From positions 1-40,799 of the forward strand of contig CAZMNF010000014.1 of the NCBI GenBank assembly GCA_964567595.1: a DNA stretch of 40,799 nt, read 5' to 3'. Source of the stretch: CAZMNF01 sp964567595. Lineage in GTDB: Bacteria; Bipolaricaulota; Bipolaricaulia; RBG-16-55-9. The first letter of the stretch is position 1, and the number at the start of each line of letters is the position of its first letter. Positions 24,633 to 33,684 of the stretch are shown here, one piece after another. The position numbers were made by a program, and so were the translations under genes. The notes beneath the pieces were generated by a model. It did not search any database. It was not told the origin of the DNA and saw nothing but the letters and a program-made list of their open reading frames with translations.

Positions 24633-25880
24633 TCAATCGATCCAGTCCGCCTCGGGGCTGATCGATTCGTCCGCGGACGGTCGTTGGACGGTCTCCGGCA
24701 CGAAGCGATGGACGATCCCGATGCCCACAAGCGTCAACAACCCCGCCACCAGGAAGGGCAACTCGAAGAAGACGACGGCCAGAACGCCGGCCGAGAGCGG
24801 CCCGAGCGCGAGCCCGGTTCCGAAGCCCATGGTGATGATCGTCATCTGGCGCCCCTCGCCGCCCGAGCTCGACATGTCGGCCGCCACCGCGAACGCCGGC
24901 GCGGCGATGGCGGCGGCCGCGACGCCCTGCAACAGGCGCAACCCCGTCAGCTGGAACGTCGATGCGACCCCGCCCAACAGCGCCGTGGCCGGTGCCATGA
25001 GCGCGAGTCCCCCTAGAATGAGCGGCTTGCGGCCGATCCGATCCGAGAGGCGCCCGAACGGCACCTGCAACAGCAACCGACTGACGACGAGCGCGCTGAA
25101 CGCGACGCTGAAGCCGACGGTCGTCTGGCTCAATCGGGCGTTGAACTCGTTCTCCAGCGTGGTCATCATGCTGAAGCTGGCCGCCATGAGGAACGTGGCA
25201 AAGCCGAGCGCCAGAAACGCCGGCGTCCACAGGTCGCGATTGAAGAGCCGGAACTGTCCACGGTCCGCCTCGTTCTCCTCAACCCGGACGTCATGGACCC
25301 AGATCTGCACGACGAGGGTGCTGAGCCCGATCAGTGCGGCTCCCGCCATGAAGACGGCATTGAACCCGACGTGGACGTGAAGCACCCCGCCGATCAGGGG
25401 CCCGAGGGCGAACCCGACCATGCGCAGCGTCGTGAAGATCCCCATGGCGCCGCCGCGGGTTTCCTTCTCCGTGATGAGCGCCATGAGGCTGATGGAGGCC
25501 GAGACCGTGAGCGCGACGCCGATCCCCTGCAACGCGCGAATCGCCAGCACGTCGACGTACTGCTGGGCCACGATGAACGCCGCGCTGCCCAGCGCCATGA
25601 GCACGAGTCCGCCCAAGATGAACGGCTTGCGGCGTCCCACCCAGTCGCTGACCGCGCCGGCGATCGGCTGCGACACGGCCGTCAGGATGCCGAACGACGA
25701 GATCAAGAGCCCGACGAGCACGGGCGTCGGGAGCCCGAACAGCGGATGGGAGACCTGCGCCACGTAGAGCGGGATGACGATGATGATCATGCTGTTGCCC
25801 AGCGCATCGGCCATCCGGGCGAGCGACAGCGCGAGGACCGCGCGGTTGCCGCCGAAGCGCTGCAGCCAGCGATCAAGCAC
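24633..25880 (-). CDS. MFS transporter (drug/sugar efflux type)
   Basis: About 415 aa with 12 hydrophobic segments. The cytoplasmic loop-2 motif is present in both halves (GAVSDWVGRRKPFILGG and GRLSDRIGRKPLILGG), and motif C-like glycine-rich helices (RMVGFALGPLIGGVL) point to an antiporter of the DHA1 type. The substrate is unknown. GTG 25880 (VLDRWLQRF) is preferred: AAAGGA lies about nine bases upstream and a -10 TAAGAT at 25920-25915. The longer frame to 25970 would run through the promoter of the divergent hydrolase gene. Confidence 0.9.
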   Translation of the reverse strand: MLDRWLQRFGGNRAVLALSLARMADALGNSMIIIVIPLYVAQVSHPLFGLPTPVLVGLLISSFGILTAVSQPIAGAVSDWVGRRKPFILGGLVLMALGSAAFIVAQQYVDVLAIRALQGIGVALTVSASISLMALITEKETRGGAMGIFTTLRMVGFALGPLIGGVLHVHVGFNAVFMAGAALIGLSTLVVQIWVHDVRVEENEADRGQFRLFNRDLWTPAFLALGFATFLMAASFSMMTTLENEFNARLSQTTVGFSVAFSALVVSRLLLQVPFGRLSDRIGRKPLILGGLALMAPATALLGGVASTFQLTGLRLLQGVAAAAIAAPAFAVAADMSSSGGEGRQMTIITMGFGTGLALGPLSAGVLAVVFFELPFLVAGLLTLVGIGIVHRFVPETVQRPSADESISPEADWID

Positions 25881-25978
25881 GACGATCGATCCTTTCCCGG
25901 TGTACAGGTACTCTATCTTAGACCAGCATGCGCCGTCGATCACATGATCTCGACCTGTCGTCGGCCCCATTGACGAAC

Positions 25979-25984
25979 TACAAT
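25979..25984 (+). promoter_or_regulatory. -10 box of a leaderless gene
   Basis: TACAAT ends nine bases before the ATG of the metallo-hydrolase gene. The -35 (TGTCGT, 25956-25961, 17-base spacer) is weak. A leaderless mRNA is implied, as for the Fur-family, zinc-ribbon, ruvX and pus10 genes. Confidence 0.5.
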
Positions 25985-25993
25985 TCGGGCACC

Positions 25994-26635
25994 ATGGAAC
26001 TGAAACGGATTCCGCTCGGGCAACTGCAAGCCAACTGCTACGTGCTATGCTGCGAGGAGACCGATCAAGCCGTCGTTATCGATCCCGGTGCCGAGGAACA
26101 GCCGTTGTTTGATGCGCTCGAGGGGCTGCGCGTCCGCGAGGTCCTCGCCACGCACGCACACTGGGATCACGTCTCGGGCGCGCCGGCGTTGCAAGAGCGC
26201 TTCGACGCGCCGCTGCACGTCCACGAGGCCGAGATGCCGTGTCTCGACCGCTGGCGCGAGGAGGGGCTCGTCGACGTCCATCCGGATGGGTTCATCGAAG
26301 ACGGGCAAGTGATTGAGGTCGGCTCCGTGGCGCTGCGCGTCTGGCACACGCCGGGCCATTCGCCCGGCCACGTCGTCTTTCTCGAGGACGACTACCGCTG
26401 GCTGTTCACGGGCGACCTGCTCATCAAGAACTACACCGGCGGGGCCAACGTCCCCGGTGGGGATCCCGACGACTTCGTCGATTCCATTAATCGCCTTCGG
26501 GAGCTGGAGGGCGACTGGACGATCTATTCAGGACACTTCCAGTCCACCACGCTTGAGGAGGAGCGTCAGAATAATCCCTATGTGAAGTTCAAGATCAAGG
26601 AGGCGAAGGGGGAAGATCTCGGAGCTGCTGCGTGA
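25994..26635 (+). CDS. MBL-fold metallo-hydrolase (glyoxalase II-like)
   Basis: 213 aa. Metallo-beta-lactamase fold: NCYVLCCEE, VIDPGAEE, the metal site THAHWDHVSG (HxHxDH), HTPGHSPGHVVF (His), FTGDLLIK (Asp) and YSGHF (His). YcbL-type members hydrolyse S-lactoylglutathione or other thioesters. The protein lacks the long C-terminal helical domain of classical glyoxalase II. The upstream extension to 25928 is rejected because of the -10 box at 25979. The stop codon directly abuts the stop of the convergent toxin gene. Confidence 0.92.
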   Translation: MELKRIPLGQLQANCYVLCCEETDQAVVIDPGAEEQPLFDALEGLRVREVLATHAHWDHVSGAPALQERFDAPLHVHEAEMPCLDRWREEGLVDVHPDGFIEDGQVIEVGSVALRVWHTPGHSPGHVVFLEDDYRWLFTGDLLIKNYTGGANVPGGDPDDFVDSINRLRELEGDWTIYSGHFQSTTLEEERQNNPYVKFKIKEAKGEDLGAAA

Positions 26636-26890
26636 TCACCGGTATGCCTCGCGCCGGTGCCGCACGCGCATGACGAGCACTTCGTCGGCGTCGTCGCGAA
26701 CCTCGTAGACAACTCGATAATCGCCCACCCGGACGCGCCATGCGTTATCCACGCCTTGAACCTTGCGACAGTCGGATGGACGAGGATCGTCGGCTAAAGC
26801 CTGAATCCGAGGGAGAATGCGTTCATAGACATCTGTGGGAAGCCTTTTGAGATCGCGCTCGGCACGTCCTTCGAGGAAGACCTCATACAC
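26636..26890 (-). CDS. RelE/ParE-family toxin
   Basis: 84 aa. Typical RelE fold: YEVFLEGRAERDLKRLP, LADDPRPSDCRKVQGVDNAWRVRVGDYRVVYEV, VLVMRVRHRREAYR. The basic C-terminal segment with Arg, His and a late Tyr is the expected ribosome-dependent mRNA-cleavage site of RelE-type members. The start is GTG at 26890, inside the last codons of the antitoxin gene (eight-base overlap), so the pair is coupled with antitoxin first. Confidence 0.92.
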   Translation of the reverse strand: MYEVFLEGRAERDLKRLPTDVYERILPRIQALADDPRPSDCRKVQGVDNAWRVRVGDYRVVYEVRDDADEVLVMRVRHRREAYR

Positions 26891-27086
26891 TCGCGTCTTG
26901 CTCCTCGAGAAACTCGTTCAGCGAACGGAAATGGAGGTTCTGTTTCCGCATCTGCTCAAGCTGCCGAAGATCGTAGGCGTCCTCCAAGCGCTCCAGCATC
27001 TCGCGGTATTCGTCGATGTCGAGAATGACGGCGACCGGCTTGCCATCACGAACGATGAACTCAGGTTCTCGCTTGTCGCTGCTCAC
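26883..27086 (-). CDS. Phd/YefM-like antitoxin
   Basis: 67 aa. FIVRDGKPVAVILDIDEYREMLERLED is the Phd/YefM dimerisation and DNA-binding N-terminus, in slightly shortened form; the C-terminal half (LRQLEQMRKQNLHFRSLNEFLEE) would wrap the toxin. GTG start at 27086 with GGGGAGG seven bases upstream. Such antitoxins repress their own operon. It lies 29 bases after the methyltransferase remnant on the same strand. Confidence 0.9.
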   Translation of the reverse strand: MSSDKREPEFIVRDGKPVAVILDIDEYREMLERLEDAYDLRQLEQMRKQNLHFRSLNEFLEEQDASV

Positions 27087-27115
27087 GGTGTCACCTCCCC
27101 AACTCGATCATCACG

Positions 27116-28250
27116 TTAGCTTTCGTTATTGACCTCCACAATGTCGTCCTCCACCCGCGGATAGAGCGCGTCGATGGCGTCCTGGATCTCGATCGTGCGC
27201 TGAATGGCGGTGACGACCCGACAGTAGGTGCGGATCTCATCCGTGGTCAGCGTCCGCTCCTTGCGAACTTTGAGCCATTTTTCCAGCGCTTGGTAGCCGC
27301 CGATCTGGTACGCCCAAAGGTCCTCGGGGATCGGCTCAAAATACTGGGTCTCGTTGATGTAGACGCGTTCAGACGCGGGGTCGTAGCCGAAGCCTTGCCC
27401 TTTGGCCCGCGCGGCGAACGCCATCGTCCCGGCGGCCGGGTCGAGCAGGGTCACGCCATCAGCCACCAGACCATCCGACTTGTCGAACTCGGTCTCGAGC
27501 AGCTTGTGGAGCGAGCGGAGGATGTAAGAGACGATGGCCTCAGGCGTGTAGTAGACGCCGCGGCGCTCACGTTCTTCGGGATCGTACTCGGCAAGGAACG
27601 TCTCGTAGAGGTGGACGATCGGGTCGCTCCCCTTGCCCTCATGGAAGTAGCGCGTCAGAATGCCGCCCGCCTCGGCCGCGGCCAGTACGGACGCGATGTC
27701 GTCGACGATGACTTCTAACTCGTCGGGCGGGTCGCCCAGGGAGATGGACTGGAACAGGTCGCGCAGCACGCCGATCGTGTGCGGGATGCTTTCGTACGCC
27801 ATCCGACGATGGAACGGCCCGTCGGCCCGCACGCGGGCCGCGAACAGCCCGTAGGTGATCGTCTGTGCGTAGAGATCGGCAAATTCTTCGACATTGAGTT
27901 GCGAGATGAGATACGTCTGAAAAGCCTCGTAGGAACCCAGGAGATCGCCGCCCGTGACCTGTTCGCGCTCCAGTTCGCTCAACACGATCGAGATCCTCAA
28001 CGGTCGGGTGCTTCGCCTCAATGAAGCCCGTGACCTCGTTGCGCCCGTTCCAGACCCGGACGTCAGGGTTGCCGCCCTCGGTCGCCTTCGGCAGGACCGT
28101 GACGGCGACATCGGTGCTATCATTCGACGTTGCGGAGGCCTCCAACCGCGACTTGAGCGCACCATAGAAACTCTCCTCGCGTGCGTCGCCGCGCTGGGCG
28201 ACCTCTGCGATCTCGCCGAGATAGCTCCGAATCGGCTCCGTGTTGCTCAT
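27116..28250 (-). pseudogene. Remnant of a type ISP-like restriction-modification methyltransferase, with two deletions and a frameshift
   Basis: The N-terminal piece (start ATG 28250) reads MSNTEPIRSYLGEIAE... up to FIEAKHPTVEDLDRVE. At about 27965-27990 the frame shifts and resumes at LSYEAF-like sequence continuing with NVEEFADLYAQTITYGLFAARV, GVYYTPEAIVSYILRSL and VTLLDPAAGTMAFAA (methyltransferase motif I). At about 27400-27415 it then jumps straight to RVYINETQYFEPIPEDLWAYQIGGYQALEKWLK, which in intact enzymes lies hundreds of residues later, after the NPPY catalytic motif. That motif is absent, so the enzyme cannot be active. It neighbours the toxin-antitoxin pair, as in a decayed defence island. 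Confidence 0.85.
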
Positions 28251-28326
28251 CCCAGGATCAACGAGTGTCTCCTTGCGCCTGCACCGCGCGGGCAAACCAC
28301 TCGCCGGATGAGTGTGACCTTGGCAA

Positions 28327-28357
28327 TTGACATCACGACTGTTGCACAATGTAGGAT
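28327..28357 (+). promoter_or_regulatory. Candidate promoter of the VWA/coiled-coil gene
   Basis: TTGACA at 28327-28332 is followed by TGTAGG after 17 bases or TAGGAT (28352-28357) after 19. About 90 bases separate it from the start codon. The stretch 28251-28447 holds nothing else recognisable. Confidence 0.45.
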
Positions 28358-28447
28358 CGTACGGACCAAGACTTCGATCCAACGGACAACGCGGCCTCGA
28401 CGGATCGGGGGTCGAAAGGATTCATGACGGGAGGGGTTATGTCCCAT

Positions 28448-31075
28448 ATGAACCGACCATGGGCAATCATTGTCCTTGGCCTTGTGGTGGCCTTGGGCGC
28501 CACCACGGGCACCGCCGCGCAAGAGGAAGCCCAACCGGCCGGCGATATCGTCTTCATCATGGACGAGTCCGGCAGCATGTTCAACGACGCGGCCGTGGTG
28601 CAGCGCAACCTGGAGTCGGTTGTTGACACGCTCCAAGGCCGAATCGACTATCAGCTCGGGCTGGTCGGCTTCGGGGCCTTTCAGGGCCACGCCGACACGG
28701 AGTACGAAGGCCAGCCGCACGTTCATCTGGGCTTGACCGAGGACGTCGGGTCGTTCCGGCGTGCGCTCGACGGATTCGTCACCGTCGGGCAGTTGGAGCC
28801 GGGCTTCGAGGCGATCCGTTTCGCGATGGAATCCGACCTGGACTATCGATCGGCCGCCGGCAAGTGCGCAATCTTCATCACCGACGAAGGGGCCGACATT
28901 TACGACGAAGCCCCGACCACCAAGTCGGAAGCGCTGCAGGCGCTTCAGGCTCGCGGTGCGTCGATGATCGGCATCGTCAACTGGGGCGAGACCGTCGATC
29001 CCGGCTTTGACGTGGAGACGCAGGACTACGGGCCAACGCCCCGAGGCTTGATCCCCGAAGCGGGCGGCAAGACGTTCAACGTCGTGGCGTTCCGCAACGA
29101 TCCGGCGCCCGTGCTGCGCGCCGTCATGGAGGATTGCGCTACCGCCATCGAGTCGGGCAGCCTCCCGGATTCGGCCGAGCCGAGTGGACCGACCGAGCCG
29201 TCCGAGCCATCGGGCCCATCGGAGCCGGAGCTGCCGAGCGGGTCCGCCGAAGACGAGCCCGCCCCAGGCGTCATGTCCATGGTGGAGCGGCTCCGCGCCC
29301 AAGTGGAGTCCAACTCGAGCCAGCTCTTCCAGCTGCGCAATGAGGTCCGTGCCTGGTCGCGCGAGCTGACGTCGCTGCGGTCGACGGTGTCGGATCTCGC
29401 TGCGCAGGTCCCGGACAACGACGTCACGGTTCGAATCGATGCGATCCAGCAGTCCGTCGAGCAGGTGTCCACGCGCATCGAGGACCTCAGTGCCCGCGTG
29501 GACGAGCTGCAGGATCAACGACGGCAACAATCGGACGGCGAGGAGTCGGACGGCCAGGCGTTAGCGTCCGTGCAGGCGAAGCTGACCGAACTGCAAACCC
29601 AGCTCCAGCAGCTCGAGGGCGTCGTGGGCGACGTGCAACAACGCCCGGCCCTCACCGAGCGTATTGCCCAGCTGGAGCGCGACGTCGCCTCCCTGGAGGA
29701 GGAATCCGTATCGGCCGAGGTGACCCAGGAGCTGGCGTCGTTGCGGCAAAGCGTCAACGCGTCGCTGCAGGAGACGCGCGCGTCGCTGGAGACGGTCGAA
29801 GAGCGGTTGGACGGCATCAGCGACACCGTCGCCCAACTCGGCAGCGAGCAGCAGACGCAAGCCAATCGACTGAAGGAGCTGACCGCCCAGCTGGCCGATA
29901 TCCAGAGTCGGGTTCAGGCCTTGCCCATCGCGGCGCTCCAAGACCGCCTGGGCGCGGTCGAGCAACGGCTCGAGACCATCGACACGACCCTCGGCGAACT
30001 CCGGTCCCAAGATCAGGCGACCGAGGAGCGGCTCGACGCGCTGACGGACGAGGTGCAATCCTTGGCAGCAACAATGGAGGACGTGCGGTCGGTACCGGAG
30101 GACGTCGTCCAACTGAGATCGAGCGTGGGCGAGCTTGACGAGCGGCTGACGCAGCGGCTCAACGAGGTGACGAATCGAGTATCAGCGAACGAGACGGCCG
30201 TCGACGAGGTGGAACAACGGCTCGAGGAGATCCAGGCCGTGTCCGATAAGTTCATGGACAACTACGCGAAGGTCATGCAACGACTCGACGGCCTCCGGAC
30301 CGATCTGGACGAAGTCGCGTCGCAGACGCCCAGCGTCACTCCGGACGACTTGCAGACGCTGGAGGAACGCATCGCGAGCAACGCCTCCACGATCGGCCAA
30401 CTGACCGACGACTTGACCGCCCTCCACGAGCGGGTGAGCGGGCTGAGCGAATCGCTCGAGGGCCGGACCGCCGAGCTGGAGGGCTCGATCGAGGAACTGC
30501 GGGCCCAGTGGAACCAGCTGAGCGACACCGTCGAGTCCAGCAACGCCAACCTCTCGGAGCGCCTCAACGCCCTGGCGGACCGCCAGGCGCAGCTGGAATC
30601 GCGACTCGGTCAGATCCGCGACGCCGTGGGCCAAATGGATCAGCTCAGCTCGCAGCTCAGCCAGCTGGGGGAGCGACTCGACAACCTGGAGCCCCGGGTA
30701 TCCGCCAACGAGGACAACATCGGGACCAACGCCGACGACATCGCCGCATTGCGGGACCGTCACGACAAGTTCGAGACGACGATGGACAAGGCGCTCAACA
30801 ACGTGGACCGGCGTCTGAGCGACTTGGAGGGCCGACTGGCCGAGCAAAGCCAAGCGATCGAGGAACTGACCGGATCCGTCGAGGACCTGAACGGCCGCTT
30901 GGACGGGCTCCAGTCCGACGTCCAGCAGAACGTTGTCGAGCGACTCCAGCAGGAGGGCGGTGTCGTTCGCGTGGAAGTGCAGGAGGACCTGCTCACGCGG
31001 CGGCTGGCCCAGATCGCCCTGGCGTTCAGCCTCGCGTCGATCGGCATCGCCTGGTTCCTGTTCATGAACCGTTAA
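28448..31075 (+). CDS. Secreted VWA-domain protein with a very long coiled coil and C-terminal membrane anchor
   Basis: About 875 aa. A Sec signal peptide (WAIIVLGLVVALGATTGTAAQ region) is followed by a von Willebrand A domain (near 30-225) with the MIDAS motif DESGSM and a later ITDEG, so metal-dependent ligand binding is possible. A Pro/Ser/Glu-rich linker (near 235-265) leads to about 575 residues of Gln/Glu/Leu-rich heptads (repeated LEQRL..I.., LR..V..L), predicted coiled coil. The last 25 residues are one hydrophobic helix (LAQIALAFSLASIGIAWFLFM) ending in NR. This gives an extracytoplasmic rod tethered by its C-terminus. The start is chosen with GGGAGGGG upstream; ATG 28424 or 28439 are alternatives. 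Function unknown. Confidence 0.88.
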   Translation: MNRPWAIIVLGLVVALGATTGTAAQEEAQPAGDIVFIMDESGSMFNDAAVVQRNLESVVDTLQGRIDYQLGLVGFGAFQGHADTEYEGQPHVHLGLTEDVGSFRRALDGFVTVGQLEPGFEAIRFAMESDLDYRSAAGKCAIFITDEGADIYDEAPTTKSEALQALQARGASMIGIVNWGETVDPGFDVETQDYGPTPRGLIPEAGGKTFNVVAFRNDPAPVLRAVMEDCATAIESGSLPDSAEPSGPTEPSEPSGPSEPELPSGSAEDEPAPGVMSMVERLRAQVESNSSQLFQLRNEVRAWSRELTSLRSTVSDLAAQVPDNDVTVRIDAIQQSVEQVSTRIEDLSARVDELQDQRRQQSDGEESDGQALASVQAKLTELQTQLQQLEGVVGDVQQRPALTERIAQLERDVASLEEESVSAEVTQELASLRQSVNASLQETRASLETVEERLDGISDTVAQLGSEQQTQANRLKELTAQLADIQSRVQALPIAALQDRLGAVEQRLETIDTTLGELRSQDQATEERLDALTDEVQSLAATMEDVRSVPEDVVQLRSSVGELDERLTQRLNEVTNRVSANETAVDEVEQRLEEIQAVSDKFMDNYAKVMQRLDGLRTDLDEVASQTPSVTPDDLQTLEERIASNASTIGQLTDDLTALHERVSGLSESLEGRTAELEGSIEELRAQWNQLSDTVESSNANLSERLNALADRQAQLESRLGQIRDAVGQMDQLSSQLSQLGERLDNLEPRVSANEDNIGTNADDIAALRDRHDKFETTMDKALNNVDRRLSDLEGRLAEQSQAIEELTGSVEDLNGRLDGLQSDVQQNVVERLQQEGGVVRVEVQEDLLTRRLAQIALAFSLASIGIAWFLFMNR

Positions 31076-31118
31076 ATCTCGATTCGACCGACAATCAGAC
31101 CGATCCAGAGTCGGGCCA

Positions 31119-31150
31119 ACGGCCGAGCGGGGCAGTCCCTGCTCGGCCGT
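31119..31150. terminator. Strong terminator between convergent VWA gene and sulfur operon
   Basis: ACGGCCGAGCGGGG pairs with the following CCCTGCTCGGCCGT (14 pairs with one G-U) around a CAGT loop, and TTCGTTT follows on the plus strand. It serves the VWA gene and, on the other strand, lies just past the last gene of the sulfur operon. Confidence 0.75.
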
Positions 31151-31183
31151 TTCGTTTGACGCGCTGACGGGCCTGACGTTGGG

Positions 31184-32023
31184 CTAGACGGCCTCACGCC
31201 AGGAATGCTGGGGGACGTAGCCCAACAGCTGTTGGGCCTTGGCGATGTCCAAGAGCGTGGCGTAGCGCGCGACCGGCTCGCGAACGGGCACCTCGGGGAA
31301 CGCCTCAGCCAGGAGCTCCCGGCTTGGCCGGTCCATGACGGTGTCGGCAGCCGCCACAAGGCACGTCTCGGCGCCCTCGATGCCGTCGGCCTCCAAGGCG
31401 AGCCGGCACGCTTGGGCGACGTCGCGCGCGTCGACGTAGCCCCACAGGTTCCACTTGCGCGCCTGCACGTCCGTCTGGAAGCCCGCGACCGCGTCGTATC
31501 CGCCGGGCGGGATGACGTTCGACAGCCGCAGCCCGACGAAGGGGATCCCGTAACGGCGGCTGAACTGGCGGGCCAGTTCCTCGCTGAGCACCTTCGCGAG
31601 CGCGTAGCCGCTTTCCGGGTAGAGCGGGTGGGCATCGTCGACGGGCGCGTAAGCCAGGCGCTCGGGGCCGAACGGCAGCCCGAAGACCGTCTCGCTGGAG
31701 GCCCAAACGACGCGAGAGAGGCCGAGCTGCCCGGCCGCCGTGAAGACGTTGTAGGCTGCGTCGAGGTTGGCCCGGAACGCGTCGCTGTCGACCCGCACGA
31801 TCGGCGTGGAAATCGTCGTGAGATGAACGACGGCGTCGACCCCGCCGAGCGCTTCGAACGTCGAGCCGAGCTCGGTCAGATCAGCCCGCACGAAGCTCGT
31901 CGGGCTGAACGAGTCGGGCGGCGTCTGGTCAACGTTGACGACGTCGTAGCCGTGGGCGAGGCAGTCGTCGACGACATGTCGGCCCGTCAGGCCGCTGCCA
32001 CCCGTCACGGCGACGCGCCTCAT
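31184..32023 (-). CDS. NAD-dependent epimerase/dehydratase family protein
   Basis: 279 aa, extended SDR. TGGSGLTG near residue 7 binds NAD(P); the catalytic Ser in WASSETVFG and YALAK (Tyr/Lys) are present, as are DAVVHL and the C-terminal DARDVAQA. Related to nucleotide-sugar epimerases and uronate dehydrogenases; the length fits uronate dehydrogenase-like members, but the substrate is not certain. It is the last gene of the sulfur operon, its ATG overlapping the stop of the selenium-binding protein (ATGA). Why a sugar-type SDR sits here is unclear. Confidence 0.88.
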   Translation of the reverse strand: MRRVAVTGGSGLTGRHVVDDCLAHGYDVVNVDQTPPDSFSPTSFVRADLTELGSTFEALGGVDAVVHLTTISTPIVRVDSDAFRANLDAAYNVFTAAGQLGLSRVVWASSETVFGLPFGPERLAYAPVDDAHPLYPESGYALAKVLSEELARQFSRRYGIPFVGLRLSNVIPPGGYDAVAGFQTDVQARKWNLWGYVDARDVAQACRLALEADGIEGAETCLVAAADTVMDRPSRELLAEAFPEVPVREPVARYATLLDIAKAQQLLGYVPQHSWREAV

Positions 32024-33390
32024 GGAAAGATCTCCGTGGTCGGGTCGCCCGTGGGCAGATGCACCTCGTGGGCTCGCGCGGGCGAAAAGTCAACGAAAAA
32101 GTCGGGATCGAGCGACATGCCGCCGTTGACGTCGTCGACGTGGACCTTGAGCATCCACGACTCGAGATCGGGATAGAACTGGTTGTCCCAGCTGCTGTAG
32201 AGCGAGTTGGTGACGTACAAACGCCGCCCGTCCAGGGACAGCTGCAACATCTGCGGCCCGCCCGAGAGCTGCCGTCCGTTCGGATGGCGGACGTCGTCGT
32301 GAATCAGCCCACCGAGCCACAATTGATCGACCAACGTCGGCTCCGACGGCTTGGAGATGTCGTACTGGCGCAGGTCGCCCTGGAGCCAGTTGCTGTGATA
32401 GAGCCAGCGGTCGTCCATCGACACGACCAGATCGGTAATCAAGCCGGGGACGGGGATGTCCCAGCCCTCGATCTCGACAGGCTCGACTTGGGTGACCTTC
32501 TCGGCGTCCCATTGTTGGGCGTCACGGTCCCAGTAGAAGCGCCAGATGGCGCTGGACAGCGCCGCGCCGACGAACCCCATCTCGGCCTCAGGGTCATGGA
32601 GCCAGCGGATCTCCAGCGGAATCAGCCCCTCTTCGCCGAGATCGATCGACTGGATCGCCTCACGCGCCGCGAGGTCCCAGAAGTGCAACTGCCGTCCGTA
32701 TTTCCCGTTCTGGACGTCCTCCAGATGGAAGCCACGCTCGTAGACGTTCGGTGGGGCCCACTCACTGGAGATCAACGTGTTCAACCGCGGTTGATACCAG
32801 AAGTCGTACATCAACTCCTGTCCGTTTTTGGCCCGCTCCCACGGGCCGATGACGTCGAACGTCTCCGCATCCAGAACCGCGAACCCACCGGGCGCGTCCC
32901 CGTTCCTGTCGCCGAGCATGCTGACCGTGATGATCTCGCCCGGCATGCAGTGGACCGTGTGCGGCCGCGTGTAGCCGGTCTTTTCCATCAACTCCTCCGG
33001 CTCGATCACCTTGACGATCTCCGGCTGTCGCGGGTTGTTCACGTTCACGATGTGCAGGCGGGACGAGCGGATACCGGGGACGATGAGGTGCTCTCGGTTG
33101 AGATGGGAGTGGCACCCGGAGCTGCAGACCTGCCAGCCGAAGTGGTGCAGCTCGTCGCCGACGTTCGGCATCGGCGTCCTGTGGACGATCTGACTGTAGG
33201 TGCTTGACTCGGGATCGACGTCGACGACGGCCAGGAAGTCGGGCTCGTCGACGTCCGTGCCGACGTGCAAGCCAACGACGTAGGCGAGATCTTCGGCCGG
33301 TGCCGCCATCGCCGCTTCCGGGGAGCCATACCCGACGTGGTGCTCGTGATGATCGCGGTGCTCGTCCTGCTCGGTTTCGTGCTGAGCCAT
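32020..33390 (-). CDS. Selenium-binding protein 56 / methanethiol oxidase family protein
   Basis: 456 aa, seven-bladed propeller of the SELENBP1/MtoX family. Methanethiol oxidases convert methanethiol, oxygen and water to formaldehyde, sulfide and peroxide. Collinear with SELENBP1 throughout: FGWQVCSSGCHSH, RPHTVHCMPGEIITVSMLGD, GGFAVLDAETFDVIGPWE, YDFWYQPRLNTLISSEW, GLIPLEIRWLHDP, SNWLQGDLRQYDI, GGPQMLQLSLDGRRLYVTNSLYS. The usual CSSC is here CSSGC, with one inserted Gly. No signal peptide; the His-rich N-terminus (HRDHHEHH) may bind metal. AAAGGAG precedes the ATG. In this operon it would supply sulfide to the downstream sulfur carriers. Confidence 0.93.
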   Translation of the reverse strand: MAQHETEQDEHRDHHEHHVGYGSPEAAMAAPAEDLAYVVGLHVGTDVDEPDFLAVVDVDPESSTYSQIVHRTPMPNVGDELHHFGWQVCSSGCHSHLNREHLIVPGIRSSRLHIVNVNNPRQPEIVKVIEPEELMEKTGYTRPHTVHCMPGEIITVSMLGDRNGDAPGGFAVLDAETFDVIGPWERAKNGQELMYDFWYQPRLNTLISSEWAPPNVYERGFHLEDVQNGKYGRQLHFWDLAAREAIQSIDLGEEGLIPLEIRWLHDPEAEMGFVGAALSSAIWRFYWDRDAQQWDAEKVTQVEPVEIEGWDIPVPGLITDLVVSMDDRWLYHSNWLQGDLRQYDISKPSEPTLVDQLWLGGLIHDDVRHPNGRQLSGGPQMLQLSLDGRRLYVTNSLYSSWDNQFYPDLESWMLKVHVDDVNGGMSLDPDFFVDFSPARAHEVHLPTGDPTTEIFP

Positions 33391-33432
33391 GTCGCTCTCC
33401 TTTGTCGGATATCCTTCGCTCGGTTGGTTTCC

Positions 33433-33681
33433 CTATTCGGGGCCTTTTTGGAGCCGGATCCGCCACTCCGAGTTATCGATCTCCTCCACGGCCAAGACGG
33501 CATGGCCAGCGTCCTCGGCCCAGTTGGGAATCTCCTCGAGCGCCAGGGGGTAGTCGAGCCAAATCTCCAATTCGTCCCCCGATTCCAGCTCATCCATCGC
33601 CTCGCGCGTCTTCATGACGGGATACGGACAGATCTCCCCGCGCACGTCCAGCGTGCGAACCTCGTCGGTCCCTTGACTCAT
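33433..33681 (-). CDS. TusA-family sulfur carrier protein
   Basis: 82 aa. The N-terminal LDVRGEICPYPVMKTREAM contains the CPxP motif with the persulfide-carrying Cys18. TusA proteins relay sulfane sulfur between rhodaneses, permeases and acceptors in the cytosol. A YeeE/YedE gene ends three bases upstream of its start, an arrangement well known for thiosulfate/sulfur transport, and AAAGGAGG precedes the ATG. Confidence 0.95.
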   Translation of the reverse strand: MSQGTDEVRTLDVRGEICPYPVMKTREAMDELESGDELEIWLDYPLALEEIPNWAEDAGHAVLAVEEIDNSEWRIRLQKGPE

Positions 33682-33684
33682 CGC

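Noticed and set aside
27639..28382. An intact 247-residue protein from 28382
   Set aside because: Only the region from 28250 to about 27985 is coherent; beyond it the reading is a shifted frame of the methyltransferase remnant.
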